From: Alteriqipengyuania halimionae
GTDB lineage: Bacteria; Pseudomonadota; Alphaproteobacteria; Sphingomonadales; Sphingomonadaceae
NCBI RefSeq assembly: GCF_009827575.1
Contig: NZ_WTYR01000001.1
Coordinates: forward strand, 2,019,001 to 2,083,000
Reading direction: 5' to 3'
Length of the DNA stretch: 64,000 nucleotides
The notes below the pieces were generated by a model. It was not told the DNA's origin. It searched no databases and saw nothing but the letters and a program-made list of their open reading frames with translations. Positions 52,354-60,781 of the stretch are shown piece after piece (the first letter of the stretch is position 1; each line of letters starts with the position of its first letter). The translations under genes and the position numbers were made by a program.

Positions 52354-52791
52354 CTAACGCCGCGCGATAATATCGCGCAGGCGCGAGAGGACGCCGCCCG
52401 AATTGCGCTGCCGCTCGATCTCGTCGACCAAGGCGTGCGGCTCATAGGGTTTTTCCAACACGATGCCGAGTTCTGCGACTTCATCGGGGATCGCATCGGG
52501 CGCGCCGGTCGCGAAAATGAAAGCGGGCGGGCGCGGCCCGAGTTCGCAGACCAGTTCGGCCACGGTCCATCCATCGCTGCGATCGGCCAGATGGACATCG
52601 AGAACGATCGCGTCGAACGAGGCCTCGTCGAGCGCCTCGAGCGCTTGCTGGGTGGTCTGGCAGATCATGACCTGCTTGGCACCGCGATCCTTGAGCACCG
52701 CTTCGAGGTTCAAAGCGAGCACGGGATCATCCTCCACCACCAGGATCGAACCCAGTCGTGCAGTTTTTCCCGAAGCAGCAGGCTTTCCCAT
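52354..52791 (-). CDS. single-domain response regulator, FATGUY/SdrG-like
   Basis: It is a 145-residue receiver domain with no output domain. Acidic residues are in ILVVEDDPVLALNLE, the phospho-Asp65 in DAIVLDVHLAD, and Lys in VLEKPYEPHAL. The text PAFIFATGAPDAIP resembles the PFxFATGY motif of the FATGUY group, whose member SdrG tunes the Sphingomonas stress response. An EcfG promoter lies upstream within the open frame, so the start must be inside; I use ATG 52791. The frame remains open to 52872. Confidence 0.85.
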   Translation of the reverse strand: MGKPAASGKTARLGSILVVEDDPVLALNLEAVLKDRGAKQVMICQTTQQALEALDEASFDAIVLDVHLADRSDGWTVAELVCELGPRPPAFIFATGAPDAIPDEVAELGIVLEKPYEPHALVDEIERQRNSGGVLSRLRDIIARR

Positions 52792-52841
52792 GAGCAGCGC
52801 GAATCCCGAACCTTCAGCGGCCCCATACCGCTTTGTTTCCG

Positions 52842-52867
52842 AACGCCGGGTCGCGCGGCTTCGTTCC
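52842..52867 (-). promoter_or_regulatory. EcfG-type promoter for the single-domain regulator
   Basis: On the minus strand this is GGAAC (52867-52863), a 17-bp spacer, then CGTT (52845-52842). The predicted transcription start, near 52834, lies 43 bases before ATG 52791. This decides between possible starts. Confidence 0.8.
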
Positions 52868-52880
52868 CGCAACGAAGCTG

Positions 52881-54035
52881 CTAAAGTGCCTTGTCGTAGA
52901 TCACGTATTCGCGATTTACCCGGCTCTCGATCGCTTCGGCGATCGCGATCATCCCCTTGTTGTCCTCGAGGATCCAGCCAATCTCACCGCGAGTGGCTCC
53001 GTATTCGCTGACCGATGCGCGGCGGATATATTCGATCATCATGAAAGCGAGCTGGCTCGCCATCCGCGAGCTCTGCAGCTTCTTGAGCACGCCCATCAGC
53101 GGCACCCGCATCGTCTTGACCCGAGGCTTGCGAAGCCAGCGCAACATCTTGAGCCAACCGAAGGGAAGCAGCGATCCGTCGAGGCCGCCGATCACTTCAT
53201 TGGCATCGGGCAGGGTCATCATGAACGCCACCGGCTCGCCTTCGAGCTCAGCGATCATGATCAGATCCGCGAACACCAGTGGTTTCAGCTTCTTGCCGGT
53301 GTAGGCAATCTCCTTCTCGGTGAAGGGCACGAATCCCCAATTGTCCGACCAGGCATCGTTGAGGATGTGCATGATGATCCGCGCGTCACGCTCGAACTGC
53401 GACTTGTCGACCTTGCGGATCACGATCTTTTCGTTGCGCTCGCCACTGGCGATGATGCGCTGGAGCAAGAGCGGGAATTTCTGTGTGATGTCGAGCTCAT
53501 AGGTCAGCAGCGACTTCGCGCGACCATACCCGAGCGCTTCGATCCAGCCTTGGTAACGCACATCGTCATGCCCCATCATTACCGTCGGGGGATGGTCGTT
53601 CCCCTTGACCAGCAGGCCTGGCTCTTCCCACACCGACATCGAGATCGGGGCGAGAATGCGCGTCATGCCCTGCTCGCGAAGCCACTCCTCCGCACGCGTG
53701 ATGAGAGCTGCGCCGACCGTCTCGTCGACCGCTTCGAACAGCCCCCAATTGCCGGTACCCGGCCCCATGCCCTGCTCCGGAGGCTGCCCCAGCGCCAACT
53801 CGTCGATATGCGCCGATATCCTGCCGACCACTTCGCCGCCCCGGCGTGCGAGGAACAATTGCACCCGCGCATGCTCGAAAAACGGGTTCTTGCCCGGCGT
53901 CAGCAACTCGACCATCTCGCTGCGCAACGGCGCGATCCAGTTCGGGTCAGATGCATTCAGCCGATAGGCACAATCGATAAATGCGGAGAGCTCGCGCTTG
54001 CCCGAAACCGCTTCGATCCTTATCTGGTCGCTCAT
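52881..54035 (-). CDS. YghO-like acetyltransferase-fold protein
   Basis: It is 384 residues long and resembles the conserved proteobacterial family annotated as N-acetyltransferase or YghO-like. The N-terminal part carries IRIEAVSGKRELSAFIDCAY and the central part LLTYELDITQKFPLLLQRII, with a GNAT-like C-terminal half (VFADLIMIAELEGEPVAFMM, then YGATRGEIGWILEDNKGM). A role in lipid or envelope metabolism is possible but unproven. It is divergent from the desaturase gene, with about 100 bp between. Confidence 0.75.
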   Translation of the reverse strand: MSDQIRIEAVSGKRELSAFIDCAYRLNASDPNWIAPLRSEMVELLTPGKNPFFEHARVQLFLARRGGEVVGRISAHIDELALGQPPEQGMGPGTGNWGLFEAVDETVGAALITRAEEWLREQGMTRILAPISMSVWEEPGLLVKGNDHPPTVMMGHDDVRYQGWIEALGYGRAKSLLTYELDITQKFPLLLQRIIASGERNEKIVIRKVDKSQFERDARIIMHILNDAWSDNWGFVPFTEKEIAYTGKKLKPLVFADLIMIAELEGEPVAFMMTLPDANEVIGGLDGSLLPFGWLKMLRWLRKPRVKTMRVPLMGVLKKLQSSRMASQLAFMMIEYIRRASVSEYGATRGEIGWILEDNKGMIAIAEAIESRVNREYVIYDKAL

Positions 54036-54134
54036 TCGAGCCCTCTCGTTCAGCCTGGGTTAGCCCTGCTGATGCGAAGGCTCGCTTGTCAAGCGAGCGC
54101 GAACGGCGCACCCACGCAATTGACGGATCTGCAC

Positions 54135-55229
54135 ATGGCCAGCGAACCCACCACCCCCCTTGCCGCTCGAGGCACCTTGCCGCGCGATGCCGCGCCGGTC
54201 CGCGAACGGATCGCCGACGACAAACCGATGCTGCGCGCGGCCATGGCGATCACCAAGGACCTCGGCACGGCCAATCCGCGCATCTATTGGCCGGACATGC
54301 TGGCCTCGGTCGCAGTGGGCTATGCCGCGCTGGCCGGTGCGATCCTGGTCGATAATCTCTGGGCGGCCATCGCATTCGGCATAGTCTCGATGCTGGCGAT
54401 CTACCGTGCGCTGATGTTCATCCATGAAATCAGCCACCTCCATCGCAACGCCCTGCCGGGCTTCCGCACCGCCTGGAACTGGCTGATCGGCGTGCCGCTG
54501 CTGACTCCGTCCTTCATGTATGAAGGCGTCCACACGCTGCACCACAAGCGCACGCAGTACGGGACGATCGAGGATCCGGAATACCTGCCGCTGGCGCTGA
54601 TGAACTGGTGGTCGCTGCCCGTCTTCGTGCTGGTCGCGTTGCTGGCCCCCGTTGCGCTGCTGTTCCGCTATGCGGTGCTCAACCCGCTGAGCGTGATTTT
54701 CCCGCCGCTGCGCCAGATCGTGTGGCAGCGCTTTTCCGCGCTTTCGATCAATCCCGATTTTCGCCGCCGCCCGCCCGAAGGCGATCTCAAGCCACGCGTC
54801 CTCAAACAGGAAATCGGCGGCACGCTGTGGTCGTGGTTCGTCCTTGCGAGCCCGTTCTGGCTGGGCTGGAAGCCGCTGCTGGTCGCGCTCGGGGTGTTTT
54901 CGGCCGTCGCTCTGGCCAACCAGATACGCACGCTGGTTGCGCATCTGTGGGAGAACGATGGCGAAGCGATGACAGTGACCGCGCAATATCTCGATTCGGT
55001 CAACGTTCCGCCGCCTTCTCCGCTCGCGGTGCTGTGGGCGCCGGTCGGCCTGCGCTATCACGCGCTGCACCACCTGATGCCATCGATGCCCTATCATTCG
55101 CTGGGAGAGGCCCATCGTCGGTTGAAGGAAGGTCTCGAGGTGGATTCGAGCTATCACGGTGCGAACTATCCCGGACTGCGTCCGCTGGTCGTTCGCCTCT
55201 CGCGCTCGACCATGCGCCCGCGGCCCTGA
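54135..55229 (+). CDS. membrane fatty acid desaturase
   Basis: It is 364 residues long. The three histidine boxes of integral membrane di-iron desaturases are present: HEISHLH, HTLHHKR and HALHHLMP. Several hydrophobic segments lie around them (DMLASVAVGYAALAGAILV, then VLVALLAPVALLF). The start is placed at ATG 54135, although the site before it is weak; the in-frame upstream ATG at 54072 would add 21 residues. It probably introduces double bonds into acyl lipids, or modifies carotenoid-type lipids. Confidence 0.88.
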   Translation: MASEPTTPLAARGTLPRDAAPVRERIADDKPMLRAAMAITKDLGTANPRIYWPDMLASVAVGYAALAGAILVDNLWAAIAFGIVSMLAIYRALMFIHEISHLHRNALPGFRTAWNWLIGVPLLTPSFMYEGVHTLHHKRTQYGTIEDPEYLPLALMNWWSLPVFVLVALLAPVALLFRYAVLNPLSVIFPPLRQIVWQRFSALSINPDFRRRPPEGDLKPRVLKQEIGGTLWSWFVLASPFWLGWKPLLVALGVFSAVALANQIRTLVAHLWENDGEAMTVTAQYLDSVNVPPPSPLAVLWAPVGLRYHALHHLMPSMPYHSLGEAHRRLKEGLEVDSSYHGANYPGLRPLVVRLSRSTMRPRP

Positions 55230-55243
55230 ATTCGCAGCGCTTC

Positions 55244-55765
55244 CTAGGGGCCTGAAAAGCGAACCATCGCCACCCGTTCATGGACCGCGCCGAAACTGGC
55301 GCGCTCGTCCGCGAGCAGCCCGGCGAGCCGCGGCCACGTAGCAAGGTCATCGATCGGCTCGAACCCCAACCGCTTGTAGAACGGCGCATTCCAAGCCACA
55401 TCGGCAAAAGTCGTCAGGGTGACGCTCTGGCAGCCGACATTCGCAGCATCGATGGTCGAGGCTCGCACCAGTCCCGCTCCGATACCGCGCCGCTGGAATG
55501 GGTCGGCGACCGACATCTCCCAGATGTGCAAGGCCCGCCCGAACCGTTCGCCGGCGAGGAACCCCGCGACCTCTTCGTCGACCAGCGCCGTGAGGCAGTG
55601 CCCCTTGGCGATCAGCAGGCGATGCCGTTCTTCGGGCATCGGCCAGGCATCGACCAGGCTTTCGAGCCCCTCCACCGTCGCGAAGGCGCGGGCTGCGCTG
55701 CGTTCGACATCGGGAAAGGCAGCCGCATCGCCGGGACGCGCCAAGCGGAGCGCCCAGTCGGTCAC
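55244..55765 (-). CDS. GNAT-family N-acetyltransferase
   Basis: It is 173 residues long. The acetyl-CoA loop is VADPFQRRGIGAGLVRAS (Q/RxxGxG), with TTFADVAWNAPFYKRLGFEP later in the fold. The start is GTG 55765, overlapping the lptG stop; the long open frame upstream is the antisense of nothing and is not homologous. The substrate is unknown. It is the last gene after lptF-lptG and is probably co-transcribed with them. Confidence 0.87.
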   Translation of the reverse strand: MTDWALRLARPGDAAAFPDVERSAARAFATVEGLESLVDAWPMPEERHRLLIAKGHCLTALVDEEVAGFLAGERFGRALHIWEMSVADPFQRRGIGAGLVRASTIDAANVGCQSVTLTTFADVAWNAPFYKRLGFEPIDDLATWPRLAGLLADERASFGAVHERVAMVRFSGP

Positions 55766-56859
55766 TCTTCGGTGCGGACGAGTACGGTCTCGCCGATCAG
55801 GAGGAACAGCAGAAACGGGGCCCATGCCGCAACGAAGGGCGGATAAGCTCCGAAATTGCCCATCGCCAAGGCAGCATTGTCGACCACGAAGTAGGAAAAA
55901 CCGAGCAGCATCGCGATGATAGCGCGCATGAACAGCTGACCCGAACGCGCGAGCCCGAAAGCCGCGATCGCGCCCAGCAGCGGCATCAGCAAGGCCGAAA
56001 GCGGGCCGGCCAGCTTGTGCCACCACTTGCTCTCGAGTTCAGCGGTCCTGCGGCCCGAATCCGACAGTTCGTCGATCGCCGCGCCCAATTGGGTGATCGA
56101 CATCGATTCCGGATCGATCTTGCCGAGCTCGGCCTGCCTGGGCGATACTCCCTTGGCGATCAGGACCGGGTCGATCGGCACTTGCTGCGCGCTGGCGACA
56201 TCGAAGCGCAGCGGCTCCTCGAACAGCCATCCGGGCGAAGCGTAGGTCGCGCGCGGAGCCGAGATCGTCTCGACCACCCGGCCTTCGGCATCGCGGCGGA
56301 ACCACTCGACCCCCGCCATCCGCATGGCATCGCCTTCGCCGGACAGTGTCCGCGCGGCGAGAATATTGTCGCCATCGCGCAAATAGACGCTGGTTCGCAC
56401 GCCGCTTTCCTCCGGCACCGGACCGTAATCCACCGCCTGCCACGCGCTCAGCGCGGCAGAGGCACGGGTCACGATCCGCTCGTTGAAAGCAAAGCTCACC
56501 GCCGAGACGACCATCGCGGCCAACAGGAGCGGCGCAAGCACTTGATGCGCCGACAGACCCGCCGCCTTCATCGCCACCACTTCCGAGTTCTGGTTGAGCG
56601 TCATCAATGTGACGATCGTCGCCAGCAGCACCGAATAGGGCAGGAAACGTGCCACCAGTTGCGGCATGCGATAGCCGATATAGCGCAGCAGCTCGGCCTG
56701 TCCGTTGCCCTCATAGGCGAGTACTTTGGAACTTTGCGACAGCAGATCGAGCGCCTGCAGGACCAGCACCAGCATCAGCAGCACGGCGAGGACGCGGACC
56801 ACGAAAAGCTTCGCGAGATAGATCGTCAGCGTTTTCGAGGGGAAGAAATCAAACTGCAT
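55762..56859 (-). CDS. lptG: LPS export permease LptG
   Basis: It is 365 residues long. An LptF/LptG permease with six membrane segments, three on each side of a periplasmic domain of about 170 residues. The N-terminal text FFPSKTLTIYLAKLFVVRVL and TLNQNSEVVAMKAAGLSAHQ are family features. Together with LptF and LptB2 it extracts lipopolysaccharide from the inner membrane. Its start overlaps the lptF 3' end by 11 bp. Confidence 0.93.
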   Translation of the reverse strand: MQFDFFPSKTLTIYLAKLFVVRVLAVLLMLVLVLQALDLLSQSSKVLAYEGNGQAELLRYIGYRMPQLVARFLPYSVLLATIVTLMTLNQNSEVVAMKAAGLSAHQVLAPLLLAAMVVSAVSFAFNERIVTRASAALSAWQAVDYGPVPEESGVRTSVYLRDGDNILAARTLSGEGDAMRMAGVEWFRRDAEGRVVETISAPRATYASPGWLFEEPLRFDVASAQQVPIDPVLIAKGVSPRQAELGKIDPESMSITQLGAAIDELSDSGRRTAELESKWWHKLAGPLSALLMPLLGAIAAFGLARSGQLFMRAIIAMLLGFSYFVVDNAALAMGNFGAYPPFVAAWAPFLLFLLIGETVLVRTEE

Positions 56860-58105
56860 GGGTAGCCTCGTCGCCTTCGGCCAAGCGGGCGTCGTTGCGC
56901 GTCATCGCATCCGATTTGCGGCGGCGGCGAAATTTCGACTTCAGCCATTTGACGAACTTGGCGAACACCACTTCGAGCCCGTCGATAGCCTGCGCGCCCG
57001 GAACATGGGCGGTGCGCCAGTACATCCACCAGATCAGCAATGCGAACAGCACGCATGGGAGCCATAATGCGAGCAACGGATCGATCCGGCCCAGTGCGGC
57101 GACCCCGGCGCCCCATTCGTTCACCTTGTGATAGGCGACCACCATCACCACCGCGACAAACACGCCGAGCGCCGATGTCGATCGCTTGGGCGGGATCGCC
57201 AAAGCGAGTGCCAGCAGCGGAAGGAAGATCATCATGATCACCTCGACCAGCCGGTAGCTGAAATTGGCGCGAATCTCGTCGCGGGTCTGCTGGTCGGTGT
57301 CCGGGGCCCAGCCGAGCCGGAGCAATTCGGGTAGAACGTATTCGAGCTCGCGGCCGCCGCGTTCGCGGAACCGCTCGAGCGCGGGAAGGTCGATCGGCAG
57401 GTCGTGGAGCGAGAAGTTGAGCACCCGCGGGCTCCCTCCCTCGACTTCCTGGATGATCTGCCCATCGCGCAGCCGCAGCACGATCGTGTTGGGGTTTTCG
57501 TCGAGCCGGAGGAAGCGCCCCTCGGTCGCGGAGATGGTGAGATCGCCCTCATCGCTCCGCACACGGGCGAACACGCCGAGCAGACGGCGTCCGTCCTCTT
57601 CGCTGCGTTCGATGCGCAATGCGGTCTTGTCCTCGATCGTGGTGAACTCGCCGACCTTGATCGACGCGCCGAGCGCGCCCGATTTCAATTCGTATTCGAG
57701 CTCTTCGAAATTGTAGCGCGCCAGAGGCTGGAGCCAGCCGACCACGACGAGGTTCACGGCCATCATCGCCAGCGCGATCGCATAGGGCATCCGCAGCAGG
57801 CGGCCATAGGACAGGCCCACCGCGCGCATCGTATCGAGCTCGGAACTGATCGCCAGCTTGCGGAAAGCGAGCAGGATGCCCAGCAACACGCCCAGGGGAA
57901 TCGCGAGTCCGGCATATTCGGGCATCAGGCTCGCCAGCATCTCGAACACCACCGACACCGGCCCGCCTTCGCTGGCGACGAAATCGAACAGCCGCAGCAT
58001 CTTGTCGAGCGTCAGCAGCGAGGCCGCCAGCGCGAACACGCCGATCATCGGCCAGAACACCAGCCGGAATATATAACGGTCGAGGGCGGGGATGAAATTG
58101 AACAA
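56849..58105 (-). CDS. lptF: LPS export permease LptF
   Basis: It is 418 residues long, paired with LptG. The N-terminus has ALDRYIFRLVFWPMIGVF and the coupling text FRKLAISSELDTMRAVGLSY. Six hydrophobic segments flank the periplasmic jellyroll. The C-terminal tail is basic and cytoplasmic (KSKFRRRRKSDAMTR). It is the first gene of the lptF-lptG-GNAT run. Confidence 0.93.
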   Translation of the reverse strand: MFNFIPALDRYIFRLVFWPMIGVFALAASLLTLDKMLRLFDFVASEGGPVSVVFEMLASLMPEYAGLAIPLGVLLGILLAFRKLAISSELDTMRAVGLSYGRLLRMPYAIALAMMAVNLVVVGWLQPLARYNFEELEYELKSGALGASIKVGEFTTIEDKTALRIERSEEDGRRLLGVFARVRSDEGDLTISATEGRFLRLDENPNTIVLRLRDGQIIQEVEGGSPRVLNFSLHDLPIDLPALERFRERGGRELEYVLPELLRLGWAPDTDQQTRDEIRANFSYRLVEVIMMIFLPLLALALAIPPKRSTSALGVFVAVVMVVAYHKVNEWGAGVAALGRIDPLLALWLPCVLFALLIWWMYWRTAHVPGAQAIDGLEVVFAKFVKWLKSKFRRRRKSDAMTRNDARLAEGDEATHAV

Positions 58106-58203
58106 GGGGAGCCCGTAGCAGGGAGGAGTGAGTGTCTCCCTAGAACCTCATTTGCGCTTCGTCACTAGGGGGAGACGAAACCGATCGCCTACACATGCGT
58201 GGC

Positions 58204-58557
58204 TCAGGCCTTTTCGAGCGTGCACTGGAGCGGATGCTGGTTCTCACGCGCCGCGTCCATCACCTGGTTGACCTTCGTTTCGGCGATCTCATAAGGAAAG
58301 ATGCCGCATACCCCGACGCCGCGCTGGTGGACATGCAGCATCACTCGCGTCGCTTCTTCCATATCCATGTTGAAGAACCGCTTGAGCACCATCACGACGA
58401 ATTCCATCGGCGTGTAATCGTCGTTCAGCAGCAGCACCTTGAACTGGCTCGGCCGCTTGGGCTTCGCACGCGTCTTGGTCGCGATACCGGTTTCGTCGTC
58501 GGTATCGGGGCCTTTGGGCGGCTTGCTGGCCGCGTAGAGGGGGATGGTCTGGATCAT
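58204..58557 (-). CDS. clpS: ATP-dependent Clp protease adaptor ClpS
   Basis: It is 117 residues long from [16 protein letters not shown]. The ClpS core has [40 protein letters not shown] and a C-terminal [11 protein letters not shown]. It binds N-end-rule substrates and hands them to ClpAP. clpA is not adjacent. The open frame extends to 58605, but the family start is at 58557. Confidence 0.95.
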   Translation of the reverse strand: MIQTIPLYAASKPPKGPDTDDETGIATKTRAKPKRPSQFKVLLLNDDYTPMEFVVMVLKRFFNMDMEEATRVMLHVHQRGVGVCGIFPYEIAETKVNQVMDAARENQHPLQCTLEKA

Positions 58558-58678
58558 CGGTGGTGAGAATATCTTATCGAAGCGGCGAAAAACAAGTGGT
58601 GACACTTTCGCAGGGAAACCTTGCGCGTTTCCAAACGGGCACCGCAGCGGTCACGGCCGAGCCATACCGGAACGCAAA

Positions 58679-58708
58679 CAGGCCGGGCAGCTTGCGCTAC
58701 CCGGCCTG
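58679..58708 (-). terminator. terminator-like hairpin downstream of the phasin gene
   Basis: On the minus strand CAGGCCGGG and CCCGGCCTG form a 9-bp stem followed by TTTGCGTT. A second hairpin, TTCGGACC / GGTCCGAA, lies nearer the gene at about 58768-58789. From 58558 to 58795 no gene is seen. Confidence 0.6.
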
Positions 58709-58795
58709 CGGTTCATGCGGTGACCGGCGGGGAGAGGAGTCGCCGGACGGGCCGCACTAACCTGTTTCGGACCGGCTTGGGTCCGAACGAATGGT

Positions 58796-59542
58796 TCAGG
58801 CGACCTTGCGCGCCTTTTCGACGGCAATCGAAACGCGATCCTGGATCGGCGCGAATGCGTCGGTGGCGAGCTTGGTCCACGCTTCGACGTTCTTCGACGT
58901 CTGGGCGACCATGGCGTCGAAATTGCGCGAGGCGATCTTGCTGTTGAGCTGGACCAGTTCGCTCGGGCTGCGCACGGCGGCGAATTCCTTCGCGTCGGCG
59001 GTCATCGTTTCGACCGCGTCGCGACCGGTGCCGACGGCGCCCTTGGCCATGCCCTGGAGGCCTTCCCCGAGGATCTTGCCGCTGTTGACCATGGCTTCGA
59101 CATTGCCCTTCGAGAATTCGACGGCTTCGCCGGCATATTCACGGGCATTGTCGTAAGCGCCCTGGGCGCGGGTCGACAGGTCGGCGAACATTTCCTTGGC
59201 CTTGCCGGTCATCTGATCGGCGGCGTTGGTCTTGGTGGTGGTTTTCTTCGTAGCCATTGTCGGCTCCTTGGTTTTCTTCGATGTTTCGTTGGATTTGGTG
59301 GCTGCCGGCTTCTTCGCCTTGGGCGCCGCCTTCTTCACGGCTTTCTTCGGCGCGGCCTTTTTCCGGGCAGCGGCTTTGCGTTTCGCAGGTTTTGCCTTCT
59401 CCTGCTTCGCCGCTTCTACGGCGGCGGCGATCTTGCTTGCAGCGGGCTTGTCAGCCTTGGCCTGGGCCGGAACGTCGGCCGCAACGGCCTCGGCCACCTT
59501 GTCGGCGATCGGGGTTTCGGCAGTGGTGTTGTGGTCGGCCAT
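58796..59542 (-). CDS. phaP: phasin with Lys/Ala-rich N-terminal extension
   Basis: It is 248 residues long. Residues about 45-95 are extremely rich in Lys, Ala and Pro (KRKAAARKKAAPKKAVKKAA), like histone-H1-type DNA-binding tails. The C-terminal 150 residues form the phasin domain (GKAKEMFADLSTRAQGAYDN, then MVAQTSKNVEAWTKLATDAF), which coats polyhydroxyalkanoate granules. A second start, ATG 59257 with a perfect AAGGAG 6 bases upstream, would give the phasin domain alone. TGCA palindromes lie upstream. Confidence 0.87.
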   Translation of the reverse strand: MADHNTTAETPIADKVAEAVAADVPAQAKADKPAASKIAAAVEAAKQEKAKPAKRKAAARKKAAPKKAVKKAAPKAKKPAATKSNETSKKTKEPTMATKKTTTKTNAADQMTGKAKEMFADLSTRAQGAYDNAREYAGEAVEFSKGNVEAMVNSGKILGEGLQGMAKGAVGTGRDAVETMTADAKEFAAVRSPSELVQLNSKIASRNFDAMVAQTSKNVEAWTKLATDAFAPIQDRVSIAVEKARKVA

Positions 59543-59597
59543 GGTGCCTCGCTTACTGATTAAGTGCATACGCCCGGAAACATTCCGAACGTCTATG

Positions 59598-59613
59598 TTG
59601 CACTGCACAATAA
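59598..59613. promoter_or_regulatory. TGCA-type operator 1 upstream of the phasin gene
   Basis: TTGCACTGCACAATAA shares TGCA...TGCACAATAA with operator 2, 43 bp away (about four helical turns). Such TGCA-rich sites upstream of phaP are typical of the repressor PhaR. Confidence 0.6.
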
Positions 59614-59640
59614 TGGTTGAGGCGGCCCGAGTCAAGGTTT

Positions 59641-59658
59641 TTGTGCAGTGCACAATAA
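59641..59658. promoter_or_regulatory. TGCA-type operator 2 upstream of the phasin gene
   Basis: TTGTGCAGTGCACAA (59641-59655) is a perfect palindrome around one base. It is the better of the two copies. Confidence 0.65.
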
Positions 59659-59673
59659 CCGGTGAGGAATGAC

Positions 59674-60768
59674 CTATCGCGCTAGAATGACTGCGTTTTC
59701 GGACTCAGAATTGGCGACCACGATATCTGTTTTCCCGTCGCCATTCATGTCGCCGAGCGCGAGGCCGTATGTGTCGCCGTCGCCGCCGGGCAACTCCGTG
59801 GCCGTGAACCCGCCTTTGCCATCGCCGGAGAGCAGGACATTGATGCCCTCGCGCCCGATGACGAGGTCCGGCGCATCATTGCCGTCGAAGTCTGCAACGG
59901 CCAGCGCCTGGACAGCACCCTCGCCCGCGAACACGGTGGCAGGAGCGGAATAGCGCAAGCCCTGACGACCCACGAACAGTTCGATCAATCCGTCCGCGCC
60001 GCCGAGCACGATGTCGATGATACCGTCGCCATCGAAATCGCGCGCCAGCGCCTTGCGGTGATCGCCCGTGCTGCCTTCGAGCGTATGGACGGTGAAGCGA
60101 CCTCCGCCGGTGTTTTCGAGCACCTGCGTTGCGTTATCGTCGCGGCAAGCAAGCACCAGGTCGATATCGCCATCGCCGTCGAGATCGACCGCATCACCCC
60201 CGGTCGTCCCGTCGCCGGATCCGTCGATCTCCTCGGCTTCGGCGAAGCGTCCGTCGCCCATTCCACGAAGCAGCAGATCGGCTCCGCGCCGGCGGAACAC
60301 GACGATGTCCTCGTTCCCGTCGCCATCGACATCGGCGATCACGGCCCCGCGCGCGGCCCCGCCGGTGCCGGCCACCGACTGGACTTCGACGAAGCCCTCC
60401 GCGCTGCGATTGGCATAGACCAGTACGGGCAAACTATCGCGCACCACCGCCAGATCGGGATCGCCATCGCCATCGAAGTCGCCGCTGACCACCGTATAGC
60501 TCGCGCCGAGGCCTGTGCCGATCGGCCACGCTTCGAGCAGGCGGCCATTGCCCAGATTGAGATAGGCCCAGTCCTGCTGCGCCCAGTGACGCCCATTGGC
60601 CGCCAGCACATCTAGATCGCCGTCCCCGTCGATATCGGCGAGAGTGACGTCGGCGGTGAGCTTGCCTTCCCATTCGAAGGCAAGGAACGGGCTGTCGCGA
60701 AACTCCTGCGCCGCAGCGGGAAGAGGCAAGATCGCGCCCGCGACCAGCGCGAACAATGCAGGTTTCAT
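59674..60768 (-). CDS. secreted FG-GAP/VCBS beta-propeller protein
   Basis: It is 364 residues long. A signal peptide (AGAILPLPAAAQ) is followed by seven repeats with calcium-binding loops of the type D-x-D-G-D-G-x-x-D: DIDGDGDLDVL, DFDGDGDPDLA, DVDGDGNEDIV, DLDGDGDIDLV, DFDGDGIIDIV, a weaker DFDGNDAPDLV and DMNGDGKTDIV. This suggests a seven-bladed propeller outside the cytoplasm. It lies between phaC and the phasin gene on the same strand, 13 bp after phaC's coding direction start; function is unknown. Confidence 0.88.
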   Translation of the reverse strand: MKPALFALVAGAILPLPAAAQEFRDSPFLAFEWEGKLTADVTLADIDGDGDLDVLAANGRHWAQQDWAYLNLGNGRLLEAWPIGTGLGASYTVVSGDFDGDGDPDLAVVRDSLPVLVYANRSAEGFVEVQSVAGTGGAARGAVIADVDGDGNEDIVVFRRRGADLLLRGMGDGRFAEAEEIDGSGDGTTGGDAVDLDGDGDIDLVLACRDDNATQVLENTGGGRFTVHTLEGSTGDHRKALARDFDGDGIIDIVLGGADGLIELFVGRQGLRYSAPATVFAGEGAVQALAVADFDGNDAPDLVIGREGINVLLSGDGKGGFTATELPGGDGDTYGLALGDMNGDGKTDIVVANSESENAVILAR

Positions 60769-60781
60769 CAGATTTCGGTCC

